Shown: one piece after another, positions 45,622 to 58,789 of the stretch | Position numbering within the stretch: the first letter of the stretch is position 1 | Layout: each line of letters opens with the position of its first letter | From: Aporrectodea caliginosa | Lineage: Eukaryota; Annelida; Clitellata; Crassiclitellata; Lumbricidae | Assembly (NCBI GenBank): GCA_020284085.1 | Contig: JACEVL010000204.1 | Span: forward strand, 1,395,816-1,459,815 | Direction of reading: 5' to 3' | Length of the DNA stretch: 64,000 nucleotides | Made by a program: the position numbers and the translations under genes | The notes under the pieces: generated by a model | What the model was told of the DNA's origin: nothing | What the model saw: the letters and a program-made list of their open reading frames with translations, nothing else | Databases searched by the model: none

Positions 45622-45796
45622 CTCGCAATGCTGCCCCGTCAATTATCTTCCGACATTGACCAAGCTGGTCGGTTGTGGTGTAATTGACGACCAAAGACTT
45701 TGAGCCATCTGCAAAATGATATTCGTGTGGCAGATGACTATTCAGCTTCGTCTGGTATAGAGTCGACTTCGACAGAATTCTTTCGCCATCTGACAT
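45622..45796 (-). pseudogene. GNAT-A exon 1
   Basis: It encodes [20 protein letters not shown] and GQCRKIIDGAALRG up to GCGAG|GTGGAT, phase 1 out, matching GNAT-B exon 1. The start codon equivalent to GNAT-B's inner ATG (ATGGCGAAAGAATT) is followed by a 2-nt shift and leads to a stop. An ATG 5 nt further upstream is in the right frame and could substitute. Confidence 0.75.
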
Positions 45797-45954
45797 AAGT
45801 TAAGTGCCACTACGACACGAAAAAACCTTTATAAATAAAATGATGAAATGTGCTCGAGTCGCAGAGTTACTTCGACAGGTCACGAAGCCTATTGTTAGAA
45901 CTTCTGTCAAGGTATAGGCCTAAGGTGCGGCAGTTTATATCAGCTACCCCGTTC

Positions 45955-46318
45955 GCATTTACCCAAATCCCAACCGGTATAGCAGTTCTTAAAATTTTAA
46001 AACATATTTTAGGCATGTTTTCATCGCTCATCCAGCTTCTACTTCTACTGTGACATATTTCTATCCCTCTTCCAACTTCTACATCTACTAAAAATATTTT
46101 AATCGCTCATCCAACTTCTAGTTTTACCGAAATAATTTAGCATCAAAATCATTTTTTCATCGCTCATCCAGCTTCTATTTCTGCAATAGATATGCTCATC
46201 CAAATTCTAATGTTACTGCTATAATTTAGCATTAGGCCTAATACCATGTTTTCATCGCTCATCCAACTTCTAGTTTTATTATTACATTATATTTATGACC
46301 TGCTATAACGGTTGGGAT
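45955..46318. mobile_element. Small inverted-repeat element with 'catccaacttcta' arrays
   Basis: Ends TACCCAAATCCCAACCG and its complement (45959-45975, 46302-46318). The interior has about six ~40-45 bp units reading 'ttttcatcgctcatccaacttctag'. The same core word appears in inverted orientation in the interior of the element at 1903-2631 and at 60480-60830. No protein-coding capacity. Confidence 0.65.
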
Positions 46319-46724
46319 TTGGGTATATGCACCCCGTTCTGCGTTCAAGTGAACCTAGGTTTGCGACGCCCGTATGAACTTTTGACTTTGAACTGTTCGA
46401 TCTATTGCTACAATGCCGTTTCAGATAAGCTACAGTGGACGTTCTAAATATGGCCAGATGCCACGTTGAGTTAAATGAACCTTACTGTGAGAGGCCCAGA
46501 GGGCCATAGAAACTATTCATATGGGCGCTATGTAAATGTCGGGATGTCGCGGTAGGTACCTTTGCTGTGCTTATCTATTAACAATAATTATAGCCTACAT
46601 TGGAGCAGAGGCAACTGTGGGCGGTGCTCTGTTACCCACTGGATTATATTTTCATTGTCGACCAGACACTCGCACCTATCAGCGGCAGGTACGCATAGAT
46701 AGGCTCTACATTCGTTGCCCAGAG

Positions 46725-46890
46725 TGAATTCTCGTAACAAAGGGTCAATTCTTTGTCTATAGACTAAAACCTTGACACATAGAGACAATTCTTTTTCACA
46801 TAGAGTAAATTCTTTAGCCATAGTGTTAATTCTTGCACATGGAGTCAATTATTTACCCAAAGAGTTAATTCTTGACACATAGAGGTAATT
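46725..46890. repeat. ~27-bp tandem array upstream of a TATA box
   Basis: Six imperfect units of the type 'acacatagagtaaattcttt', ending just before 'cctataaaaggcgctgggc' at about 46930. The following ~250 bp are more GC-rich and read like an LTR or promoter leader. I found no gene driven by it. Confidence 0.6.
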
Positions 46891-47809
46891 TGCCGATAAG
46901 GAAATCTCTTAACCCGCCTAGGCCCGACCCTATAAAAGGCGCTGGGCGTGCTGAAAGTAGTCAGTCTGACAGAGTTATGCGGAGACGTGGGTCAATTATT
47001 CCTTGAAATTTGTGCACGAACAAACAGTTATTTCTTCGCCGTCAGTTAATTCGAACTGGGGATGACTGTGGAACTCAGGGAGACGATTGGGGACTACATA
47101 CGACTGTCGTATTACGACACGAAGTCGTGGTTTTCCGTTCATTCAATTAAAAGTTGTAAAACTGTTTTTGTTTAGTCTCCTTACAGACTTAAACAAGAAG
47201 AATTCACCCGGGTCCAATTATAGTGCGACAGCCGGATTGGCCATCGTGCCAAGTTGTTCGACCCGACAGTCCGTTACAATAACAAAAATGGTGCTTAAAT
47301 AATGGGAAAACACGTCACAGAAAATTCTAGCAGAAATATGAGGTTTTCTGATAAAAGCGGGTTTTAACAGCACATGAATGAATGAATTTGTTTATTGCAC
47401 AGAACAGGTATTACGGTTACAATCAAGAATCAACAAGCACAGTGAAACAGGAACCAAGAAAAGCAAATAGCGTATACTAATCTTGACCCCTCTTTCTTGA
47501 ATATTATTCATACATGTATTTGTTGCCTATTTAGAACTTAAATGATAGTAATGAAAATAACTTACAGGAAAGAAGTCCACTTATTTGACTAACTACAGAA
47601 AATATATTCTTAGTGATGCGATACCTAATGTTGCTACTTGCTAGTAACACAACGCAAGTTAGTTATGCAGTTTAATGCCTCTCAGGTTTAAATCTCGCTT
47701 TCTCGATGGGCCAAAAAACGGCAGAATCTGCCTTAAAAAGTCAGCATCGGCAAAACATTGAAATAAGTCGCCTGATCGCAATTTTGCAAACATATTTAAG
47801 GTGATGAAA

Positions 47810-48476
47810 CTATAGACGACATTTTGTGGTCTTTAGTAAAAGCCGATTGGACGCATAATCAACTTCTTGCACACATAAAACCAAATCCACCCATCCGACC
47901 CCCTTCTGGAAACTAGCTCTAGGCAGAACTCCACACATAGAAACACCATCATTCTGCCACAGTTTAGAAACCTGACTGTTAGTATGAAAAGTGTTCCCCA
48001 ACACTCTCTCGTATCCGAGGACGGACATCACAAAATTGCCCATTGATTGGACAGCATTACCTAAACCTTTCCCTCTGACCTCTGCAGCGATTATTGTTGA
48101 CGACACCGATACTTTTCCACTTCCACGTCGAGACATCGCAGCATCGAAATAGACCCAAAATCCTATCAACTTATTCGTGTTTTCTTCTTCTATGGTCGCC
48201 ATATAGCCATTGGCGAGATATTCTTTACGCATAAGTTTAAGTGAAGGAAATTCATGCTCTGAATAGCCTTGGCCTTTCTCCACCGCATCGGTAAGCATCT
48301 CATAAAGAAGATGGTCTTCGTTTTCTTTAGCATTGCGAAGAACAAGTTTCGTACCATTCTCGAGAACGAAACTTTTTGGAAGGCCTGGAATTTGCCGAAA
48401 ATTGATGCTTGCATATTTTTCTAAGCCTTCTTTCGATAAAAGAGACTCCACCATTTTCAAGACTTCTATCTGTGAC
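47810..48476 (-). CDS. GNAT-B exon 3 (second acetyltransferase domain)
   Basis: Terminal exon, 221 codons plus stop, residues 218-438 of the model. It starts SQIEVLKMVESL, continues IPGLPKSFVLENG and ATIEEENTNKLIGFWVYFD (beta strands of the GNAT fold), and carries the acetyl-CoA-binding motif VRGKGLGNAVQS (RGKGLG at 351-356). It ends FQKGVGWVDLVLCVQEV. The GNAT superfamily transfers acyl groups from acyl-CoA to amines. The substrate cannot be read from sequence. The exon is open, with no defects. Confidence 0.87.
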
Positions 48477-48746
48477 CTTACCTGTAAAAAAACACACAAT
48501 ATTACTGTGGCGGACAGGCCACAGGACAGAGTGAAGGCTGAATGAAGAATGCATTAATTAATATTGATTTTCTGCTATATGGTGTCGCGCCTCTGAATCG
48601 CTAGGTGGCGTGTCACATACACTCGATTCGCCTTATAATAAATATAATTAAAATTATACGTTCGCTTACTCGGAACAAAACGAGGGTGATGCCATTAAAA
48701 ATTCAGGGCGTAAATGCTAGTCCTGGGATAAGACTAATTTCGCCAC

Positions 48747-49206
48747 CTGTCTTGATTTATCTCATAACATACCGGTCTCTCAGCCATTCCGAAATCCTTG
48801 ACCATGAGTGCGTTGTCCCTTAAGCTGGATCCTGCAATGCTGACCCAGTTTGGGAGAACGGCCACTGTTAGAAATCCTCTTCTTCTGAGCTGCAGGTAAA
48901 GACCATGAAGACACAGAGCCACTTGGGTGAAACACTGAGTGTAACCAATGTCGATAGCCTTTGCAAAGTCAGCCACGAGACTCATCAACTCCGCGTGCAC
49001 TTTATCATCTATGTCTTTAGTACGGAAGACGTAGACACTGGCTGAACACGAGTCTTTACATCGTTGATAGAGGCATGGCTGGATGAACATGAAAGCCTCG
49101 ATTTTTCCGCTAACAGGGTCAGATGCATGGAAGATCTCGGACATGACAAACAACGACTCAATCGCATCACTGCCGTCTGCATACTCGTCAACTCCCACGT
49201 TGTCAC
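48747..49206 (-). CDS. GNAT-B exon 2 (first acetyltransferase domain)
   Basis: A 460-nt exon from CTCGATGCAG to GACAG|GTGGCG, 2 in and 2 out. It encodes VGVDEYADGSDA, KIEAFMFIQPC, AKAIDIGYTQCFTQVALCL, LRRRGFLTVAVLPNWVSIAG and NALMVKDFG. The layout parallels the second domain (GYG.DEF, strand 4, helix, ALP) but the RGxG acyl-CoA loop is not preserved, so this half may be non-catalytic. It joins exon 1 through a split Gly and exon 3 through a split Arg. Confidence 0.85.
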
Positions 49207-49554
49207 CTGCATCGAGGCAAGAAAGTTGCATAAATTCAAGTATATAATTTATTTCTCAAAGATTCACAAGACTAAGCATATTAAGTAGGCCTACTTTATC
49301 TTTAACAACACCATTGCCCTCAGTAGACTCTTTCCTTCGGCTCTATTCTTACTGGAACAGACCTGAACAGAAACTTCACGTGAGCAACATCTGGGCGCAG
49401 GTATCCTGTGCACTTTTGTGCAGTCAGTAGAATTTTATCTCTGTCACTAGAAACAGACGTTACACCTTGATACTGTCAACAGCAAATAATTTCTATTTCT
49501 CTCAATTTACTAAATTTAGAATGAGCAGATAGAACAGAGACAGACAGCGTTTAA

Positions 49555-51038
49555 AATTAACAAGATTGTCTTTAAGAAAATTAATGGCAGATGGATCAAC
49601 CGGATGGGGAGCTGACAGAGACATACAAATCAATGTCTAAATAAGCAAACAGAACTGTAGCGATGGCCACAAGAAGGCATTACAATATCAATACCAAGAG
49701 TTAAACACGAAGGAAGGGAAAGACAAAATATATCAAATGGCAACGGCAAGACAAAGAAGAACTGCAGGATAAACAATCAGCAAATTTTTTAAGACACAGA
49801 CCGTAAAATCCTAACTGAGTAGGATGCAGCAAGGACAGGATGAATGACATACTTCGAGGAGTTGCAAAATGAAGAACATCCAAGGACCGGAAAAAGAAAT
49901 CAGTGAGATTGAGACAGCAATGAAGAAGATGAAAAACAACAAAGCACTGAGACCATCTGGAATGACTGCTGAAATGTTTAAAGCACTTGGGCAGGATGGG
50001 ATTGACTGGTTGCACACTGCACATCATTCTCAATGACTACGTGAAACAGGAACAACTGCCACAGGATACAAAGGAGAGTAAAATACTGTCATTACACAAA
50101 CAGAAAGGAGTTGTGATGCAATGTGAGAATTGCAGAGGAATTAAACTGTAGGAGGTTGGACTAAAGGTGTATGAAAAGGTAATTGAAAGGCGTATTAGAG
50201 AGCAGATTGAGCTACATGATAACCAGTTTGGTTTCAGACCGGGGAGAAGTACAATGGATGCGGTGTTCATACTGAGACAGGTGCAGGATAAGATATTGGA
50301 AGAAAACAACGAGAGATACTGGACATTTTGATAGAGCTCCAAGAGAGGTTGTCTACTGGAGTTTGAGGGAAAATGGACTTACAGAATACTGTAAATAGTA
50401 TTGTGAGATTGGTGGGTGTGCATAAGGTATCCTGCCTTAGTCCTTTGCTGTTTATCATAGCAATGAACGCTTTTCGGAACAAGTAAGAAAGGAGGTGCCA
50501 TCGGATTATGGGATATGCTGTATGTAGATGACCTTATTGTGGCAGTCGAGATGGAGGCAGGGAGACAGACACGCTTCACTAAATGGCAGGAGGCATTAAA
50601 GAGCAAGGGCCTTGAAATAAACATCAATAAGACACAAATCATGATCTGCTCTAAAACGGATAAGACATTAATGGTCAGGGATAGGGGTGGAAACGTACTG
50701 AACCAAACCGAAACATTTAAACATATTGGTTCGGTAATGAAAACTAACAGTGGTTATGAGCATGACGTCAAGAACAGGATTAAGGTAGCTTGCAAAAGTG
50801 GAAGACTTAACTGGCGTATTGCGTGACGCTAAAGTGCCGATTATCTCAAGGGAAAGGTGCACAAGACAATGATAAGACCGTGATGATAAAGGAGCAGAGG
50901 CCTGGACAATGACGAGGAGAGAAAGGTTTACTGGAGAGAGCAGATATGAGAATGCTGCGGAGGATACTTGAAGTCTCGTTGAAGCATAAGAACAGAAACG
51001 AAGTCATCAGAAAGACACTAGGAGTGGCGTATAATAAT
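49555..51038 (+). mobile_element. RTE-like LINE, 5' part (interrupted)
   Basis: Plus-strand fragments: IERRIREQIELHDNQFGFRP, GRSTMDAVFILRQVQDKI, then a 103-codon open frame with LYVDDLIVAVEMEAG, KSKGLEININKTQIMICS and NVLNQTETFKHIGSV. The reverse transcriptase YVDD box and downstream blocks place it with RTE/Craft-type elements. Stops are scattered. It is split by a 2 kb fold-back and resumes at 53079. It sits in GNAT-B intron 1, antisense. Confidence 0.82.
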
Positions 51039-53078
51039 TAGGGTGTCCCATAAAAAACTTTTTGTCGAAAATCTTGAGGTCCCAAAAAGTTTCCTTTGTA
51101 GATAACAATGTTTGGGGAAAATTTTCAATTTTTTCGGATGGTATTTAGGGATCCCCCAAAGGGGCCTAACTTTAGTATTCATCTCTATCGTAAAATGCTC
51201 GTTATTTGCACGTGTTTCAATCTAGAATAATTTATTGCTAGGCTGTTAGGGGTGTCCAAAAAATGATACATCGCAGAAACCAACCATTCATTATTTTCCC
51301 CCCATTATTCTATTCATAGTTGTCTAGAAATATTTTTTACTGAATTTTAATATGCTATCCTGAGGTCCATCAAAGCCCCCCAAACATACCCTACTTAAAC
51401 TCCCAGAACTCAAGGCGCTCATACTTGGGTCTTGGAATGTCGGTCCATTGTTGATTTACTCTTATTATCACAAAAAATAAAGAAGAGTCCGATGTGGATG
51501 AACTTCTTATGGTTTGTTTGCCTCGACGAGAGCTACATCCAGGAATAATAAATGGATTGAATTCAGGGTCATTCAAGGTCATTTCAAGGTCATAAAAACG
51601 AAATCTATCAAAACACAAACAAAGATGATCAGATCTCGGCCAATCATTGTTGAAATTGGTTAAAACTCTTTCTTGCGTTTCTCGTCATGATAAGGGCTAC
51701 CTGTGATAAGAAACAAGGATACCAAATGTAAGACGATCGAAAGTTATTTTAAGGACAAAAAGGTCAAGTTCAGAGAAACATTTGAGGAAATTGCCTTAAC
51801 TCGGTAAAATGTTGCTCTATTTAAGTTATTCTTTTGCCTGTTTGCTCAGACCGATCAGGGCTACATTCCAGAAGACAGAGTACTAAAAGCCTAACACAAT
51901 CCAAGGTTATTTCAAGGTCAAAGCGTCAAAATCAAATAAATATGATCGTAGATCAGCCAAATGTTGTTTCGTTAAAGGGGTTCTGAGTTATGGTTATCTG
52001 ACCTTGATTTTTAAGTTTTGACCTTTAAATAACCTTGAATTGTATTAGTCTTTAATACTCTGTCTTCTGGAAGACTAACACAAAAAGGTAATTTAAAGGT
52101 CAAAACTTAAAAATCAAGGTCAAATTCTCATAACTCATAACCACTTTAACGAAACAACATTTGGCTGATCTACGGTCATATTTCCTTGATTTTGATGTGT
52201 TGACCTTGAAATGACCTTTGAATTGTGTTAGGCTTTTAGTACTGTCTTCTGGAATTTAGCCTGATCGGTCTAAGCAAACAGGCAAAAGAATAACTTAAAT
52301 AGAGCAACATTTTACCGAGTTAAGGCAATTTCCTCAAATTTTCTCTGAACTTGACCTATTGTCTTTAATTAAAATAACTTTCGATCGTCTTAATTTGGTA
52401 TCCTGTTCCTTATCACTATGTAGCCCTTATTATGACGAGAAACGCAAGAAAGAGTTAACCAAATTTCACAATTATTGGCCAACTTCTGATCATTTTTGTT
52501 TGTTTTCTGATAGGTTTCGTTTTTATGACCTTGAAATGAACTTGAATGACCCTGAATTCAATCTTTATTATTCCTGGATGTAGCTCTCGTCGAGGCAAAC
52601 AAAGTTCATAAAAGTTCATCCACATCGGACTCTTCTTTAATTTTGTGATAATAAGAGTAAATCAACAATGGACCGACATTCCAAGACCCAAGCATTAGCG
52701 CCAGAGTTCTGGGAGTTTAAGCAGGGTATGTTTAAGGGGCTTTGATGGACCTCAGGATACATATTAAAATTCAGAAAAATATTTATAGACAATATATGAG
52801 TAGAATAATTGGCAGAATAAGGAATGGTTGGTTTCTGGTTTATATCATTTTTGGACACCCCTAACAGATTTGCAATATTCTAGATTGAAACACGGGCAAA
52901 TAACGTTTTTTAGCGATAGAAATGGATAGGGCCTACTAAAGTTAGGCCCCTTTGGAGGACCCTAAATAGCATCCGAAAAAATTGAAAATTTTCCAAAAAA
53001 CATTGTCATCTACAGAGGAAACTTTTTGGCTGGTGAGACCCAAGATTTTCGACAAAAAGTTTTTTCTGGGACGCCCTA
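51039..53078. mobile_element. 2.04 kb near-complete palindrome (fold-back transposon)
   Basis: The two ~1 kb arms are inverted copies over nearly their whole length: the left begins TAGGGTGTCCCATAAAAAAC, the complement of the right begins TAGGGCGTCCCAGAAAAAAC, and the centre is at about 52060-52090. The arms contain short inverted 'caaggtcatttcaaggtca' motifs found elsewhere in the window. It interrupts a LINE at 51038/53079, so it is younger than the LINE. No transposase. Confidence 0.85.
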
Positions 53079-53335
53079 GCGTGTATCATTGAAAAAATAT
53101 GGTACGGTCTTGTGATGAGAAGAGTGGATGAAAGCTGCATGAAAAGAATTATGACAGCATAGGTGATCGGAAGCTGCATTCGGTGACACAATGAAGAGAT
53201 GGAGAGACATGATACAACAAGATCTGAAGTCTTTCAGAATGAAGAAAGTGGTGACAGAAAGCAGTTGAGAAGAAGGATCCGTGTGGCTGAGTCAGGATTG
53301 AAGTAATCCCTCTGGGTAAGATTAATTCAAGACTG
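53079..53335 (+). mobile_element. RTE-like LINE, 3' part
   Basis: Continuation of 49555-51038 after the fold-back: IWYGLVMRRVDESCMKRI, later DTTRSEVFQNEESGDRKQ and RRRIRVAESG, the '..WYGHVMRMDE.R.....' C-terminal block of RTE reverse transcriptases. Confidence 0.7.
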
Positions 53336-53380
53336 AAGGATATATATATATATAAGTTCTTATATAAATAATTATATATA

Positions 53381-54185
53381 CACTGTGTCCACGATAAATT
53401 AGAACACTAGACTTTGTGAAATATCTTGGTCTATTGTAGAACTATAGGTAGGCCTACTACATTTGGTGCACATGAACTTCAGTTTCTATCTATACCCTGC
53501 AAATTTCATTACAATTGATGCAACGGTTACGAGGATATACCCTTATGAAATTGGGTGGTCAAGGAACCAAGTTACCGAACAGTAAAACGCATCGACAGAT
53601 CTGCTGCTTGCGCGGCTGATCATCCTAACTCAGCACCAGTTCTTCGACAGCATTGATATTTGTTTGCGTTCGTAACGCCCGATCTCGTGGTTTCCTTGCA
53701 ACTGATCCGGTTGTGGATATAATTTTTTAACGGCTTGCTGACACCTGCTAGGACCAATTTTTCAATGGAAATTCCGTAATGAGTCTCCTTGCGCCATACC
53801 CCTTCGTCCCTCTCAACTCCTTGATTAAAACTTGTCCTCTGCGCTGAAAACCATTTCTTTACAACCAACTACTGTGACGTAAAACAGGTCTCGTAGTGTA
53901 ACTGTTACCGAAAATGACGCTTATAAACAACAGCCTATGTATCCCCTGCGGTAGCCAGAAAAATGACGTACATTCTATGCGTTTTACTGTTCGGTAACTT
54001 GGTTCCTGAACCACTCAATTTCATAAGGGTATATCCTCGTAACCGTTGCATCAATTGTAATGAAATTTGCAGGGTATAGATAGAATAGACTGATGTTCAT
54101 GTGCACCAAATTTAGTACCTATAGTTCTACAATTGACCAAGATATTTCACAAAGTCTAGTGTTCTACTTTATCGTGGACACAGTG
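53381..54185. mobile_element. Mariner-type fold-back element (TA duplication), 805 bp
   Basis: Inverted ends CACTGTGTCCACGATAAA with TA on both sides. The arms match for about 250 bp ('ggttacgaggatataccctt' and its complement). The core (53600-53970) has no recognisable transposase. It is a different family from 44684-45457, with ends that share only CACTGTGTCC. Confidence 0.83.
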
Positions 54186-54481
54186 TATATATAATATTGC
54201 AGGAACGAAATCTATGTTGAATAAAATTAATGTTTATTCGAAATACACGTCAAGTGAAGAGAAACTCTTAAAGTATATTTACGATCTAAAAACCATCGCG
54301 GTTTATTATAGTGTCTCAAGAGTCGCTATGCTGCTTAAATCTGTCATAAAAATATATTCTTTCGAAAGGGTATGTATACCTACATAGCCTACATGCATGA
54401 ATCCATACATGAAGGCATGAAAGCATGTACGTATAATTATATTATGCGTAGCTTACTTGTTCATGTACGACACTGTACGTT

Positions 54482-56571
54482 AGGGTGTCCCAGAAAAACC
54501 AAAGTCCTCAAATTTTAATGTCCAACCTCTAAAAGGTTTCTCTTGGCTATTCTGATAAAAAATGCGAAGTTACAGCAAGATTGAAGATCATTTAGACGTG
54601 GCTCAAAGCCTTTTCAAATTTCGTATACCCCCCCATGCAATAGCCTGTGTGGAAAGTTTACCAACACATCGGTTTTCAATGTATAACTTTCAAACGGGAA
54701 GAGATATTCAAAATTTCTTTGGTGAGGTTTCCTGGAAATGTTTGCTCACAACATTGTCTTATAAGGTTACTCTTGCATGACGCCATGTGACACTTTGACG
54801 TCATAGTTGACATTGCGTTAGATCAATGGTTCCTCTTAACGTTTTGTTCTTAAAAGGTTGGTTTTTTTAGGTATCAAATTATGGTTTTAGGAAAGAAGGA
54901 TTTGCATAAAAAAATATTTAATATTCTTGAAACCCCTTAGCAGTTTCTTCTTCCAGAACATGTGACATAACGTCACTCAACTTTTGAAGTAACCGCTCCT
55001 ATCTCCAAAGCCAGAAGTCTTGGAAAGGAGATCTCGGTGTCTGCCGACTAGGGTTATCGACTACAAGGAATTTGATAATAATAATATTATTATATTTCAC
55101 AGACCACGTGACCTCACTCACCGTGACGTTCCCAGTGAACTTATATATCCATAGCCACCCACAAGTCTCAGAAAGGTGATCTTGGTGTCAACTGTCAGAT
55201 TTTTGGCTACAAGAAATCCTGAAGACACATGCCTACCACTCTGCGGTAATTACATTCCATGATCTATAATAATCAAGTAACACGTTGATTGGTTTGTAAC
55301 AGTTCATATGACCTTGGAAAGTCGTAGACAGTTTCCCGTAACAATTTTATGTGAATCACAACGTACAATAACAAATCTCATGTTTAGGAAAGTGCTTTAA
55401 TTCCTTAACTGAAGATAAACCACAATCACAATTCTACTGCTTGCAGTTCCCGAGAAACGAAGGGCAACCACGCCGGTTCGTCAAGTGACCTTGACGCTCA
55501 GATGTAGTGGAATGTAATTAGTAACTTATATAGCGCCGTTCACAGCAGTGACTATGCAGTAGTACTCCCAGTGCGAGTACCCCGAGAGAAGAAATAGGTT
55601 TTGAAGAAAGAGAGAAGTAGGAAAAGATCTAGAAGGAATGGAAACGCGTAAAGAGGAGGGATGGAATTCCACATGGCAGGCCCAATGGTGAGAAATTACC
55701 TAGCTTGCGCCAAAGTGGTCCTAGTTCGCGGGACAAAGAGATCATACTGGTCCAAAGAGAGGAAAGGTTGGAGAGAAGCTGCAGAATGAGGAAAGCGATC
55801 GAAACCTATAATGTTGAGTGTACAGTTTTTCGGTGGCCCTTAACATCATAAAAATTATTAGACATCAAGAAAACTATTCTAGCGCTTGTAGTTTCGGAGA
55901 ACCAAAGGTTAAACATTTCAGGTTAATGGACCCTGAACTACAGTCATGCACTGACCATATGATGTTCATCATAACTCTGTTGAGTATACTTCTTTGGAAT
56001 CCAAGACTCTGAAAAACATCATATACGCCAGGAATTTGTTTTATATAACTTGTAGTTCCAGTGAGGCCAAAGGTTAACCATAACAGGTCGAGTGACCTTG
56101 AACTAGAAAAAGTCATGCGATGGTCATACCAGGTTGCTTATAACTCTATTTTATTTCCTTGAGCCCAGTGGCCTATCTTGGACTGACACCTTCTTTTTAG
56201 CCTTCACCGAAAACGAAATATTATGACAATAGATGTCAAATGACCTTGAAAATGAAGGTCATCCGATTGTCCAACAATGTTAGAAATAGCATATTTGACT
56301 TCTCCCCGGAAAACCCTGTCACAGACACGAAAATCACTTCTCCATTGCTTTTACTCTGGGATAAAGTTTCTCAATAGTAAATTAATGTGTATGGCTCAGC
56401 TATACAATGCTTAACTTAGAGTCGCTTGAGCCACGCCTAAATGTTAATCTAATTCCATAGCTGTAACTTCGTACAATATAATAACTAGTCCTACAGAAAC
56501 TTTCTAGAGGTTGGCCATCAAGATAAATAAACTTTTGAAAAGTCTGTGGCGTTTTGGGACACCCTACTGTA
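54482..56571. mobile_element. hAT-like non-autonomous element related to the 2 kb palindrome
   Basis: Ends TAGGGTGTCCCAGAAAAACC and TAGGGTGTCCCAAAACGCC (inverted), flanked by CTGTACGT / CTGTACGA, a near-perfect 8-bp duplication. The ends match those of 51039-53078, but the interior is not palindromic and includes repeated 'tgtagttt..gagaaccaaaggtt' blocks (about 55430-56070) and a LINE tail at 55510-55830. No transposase frame. Confidence 0.75.
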
Positions 56572-56615
56572 CGATGCATAGATCTCAATAGATGTAATAA
56601 AGTGTATAGGCCTAA

Positions 56616-56764
<149 letters not shown>

Positions 56765-56821
56765 TGCCAACAATGCATTTACTCGTGGAAGAGAGATTTT
56801 TTAAGAATTGGAGACATCTAC

Positions 56822-57011
56822 CTCGATGCGCCGCCTCTTCAATCATCTTTCGACAATGACCAAGTTGGTCGGTCGTGGCATAATTGACGACCAAAGACTT
56901 CGAGCCATCCACAAAATGATAAACGTGCGGCAGATGACTTATAGGTTTCGTCTCGTAAGTGCGATTCTGACATAATTCTTTCGCCATCTGTTGAAAGTTA
57001 AACACAGCCAC
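56822..57011 (-). CDS. GNAT-B exon 1
   Basis: It has 63 codons from ATG at 57011 (alternative in-frame ATG at 56987) to GCATCGAG|GTAGAT, phase 1 out. It encodes [20 protein letters not shown] and [14 protein letters not shown], equivalent to 'LPKSFVLENGTKLVLRN...DAVEKG' of the second domain, so the protein is a tandem GNAT. Intron 1 is 7.6 kb, against 1.9 kb in GNAT-A, because of transposons. A long AC/AT microsatellite lies 60 bp beyond the donor. Confidence 0.8.
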
Positions 57012-58199
57012 ACAAAGTAAATTCGTTTTACATTACATTTCTCGTTCCACTACGTTTGATATTAGGCCTGGTCGTTTCCCTAGGCGGTAGGTCTACATTT
57101 TATTTAGCGTTAGGTTGCGATATTCAACGGTGCTTTGATAAGGTCAAACAACTTAGGATATCGTCTAACAATATTAAGAACACGTTAATCATAATTATAG
57201 CAGCACCCGGTGATAAGCTCATCTAAGTTCGCAGTCTTATGCTCAGTGTTAAAATTGACACAGTAGAAATGCTGGCACAAATTAAAAACCATTACTTGAA
57301 ATCTTAACAATGAAAACGTTGTGGCGTTTATTTCTTGCGATTATAGGCTTATCACGTGTCATTTTAAATCTGATGCGTCGTTCGAGACAGTGGCGTCTAC
57401 CAATGGGGGTGGGGGTGATTGAGTCCGATCTCCATCGAATTTCAAAAGTGGGGGGGTTGGCCGATTTTGGCCGAAAGTGGGGGGTTTCATTTTTCATGTT
57501 ACCTCTTTTCTCCTGTATGATTGTAGTAATATTAATCTACATTAAACCATTATCGTGGGATCGAAATTCTCTAATGTTTCCATTACAGTAGCAAACGGCT
57601 TGTACAACAGAACACTTACTGCACAGTCTGCACTGCCATGGGGGAAGGGGTTGGAGACCCCGTTATATCAAGGCATGGCCCCTGGGTATACCAGGCGTCC
57701 GTGCATCAAGGCAGCTCTACCCTAAAGAGTCTACGACCAATGGGCCAACGGCTTACGCGATATACCGGCCAAACATTTGGGGAGAGTTGAGGACCCTGAG
57801 GTCGCTTCGCTAATGACACGGCGGCCCAGACTGGCAGCGTTTCTCCGCTGAGTGGAAGGATCTTGGCTGTTAGCCTGCAACCTGCATCTTGTATGTCATC
57901 ACTTTTGGCCGTTCGCTGGCTCAACTTTCGAAATGGCCCATCTCTAGCCTATCTCTGACCTGTCCAGTCCAAGATCTTTCCACTCACAGGTCGGCCCAAT
58001 CCGGGGGTCATGCAAGTCCAGTCAGTGTATGGCGTAAATTTCAAATGAATACATGTATAATGTATAGGAGTCATTATGTCATAGATTACGTTGGACTCTC
58101 GAATATATGAACGTGTTGCGAGTTGATTCATTTAGCCTACTTTATTTCTTCTCACTTCTAAGTGAGTATTTGTTATGAAATGATACACAATGATATAAA
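57012..58199. other. Upstream flank of GNAT-B, no gene seen
   Basis: Probable promoter side of GNAT-B. It has no clear coding signal, and short frames here lack homology or splice context. A C/G-richer block at 57620-57960 may be an old repeat. Confidence 0.5.
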
Positions 58200-58589
<390 letters not shown>

Positions 58590-58757
58590 AGGCGTAGCTA
58601 TTAGCCCTTCGAGGGCACGAGGAGGCAGTTGCCTCCTCTTGTTTTAAATACATGGAACTTTCATTGACCAATGACCAGGATTTTGTCAATGGTCTGTGAA
58701 GTTCGCCTGAGTTGCCTCTTTTGAATTTAAGTCTCGCTCACGTGCCTGATCATCATT

Positions 58758-58789
<32 letters not shown>

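Noticed and set aside
49701..50342. Minus-strand frames of 100-110 codons opposite the LINE
   Set aside because: They are shadows of the plus-strand reverse transcriptase remnant, with no motif of their own.
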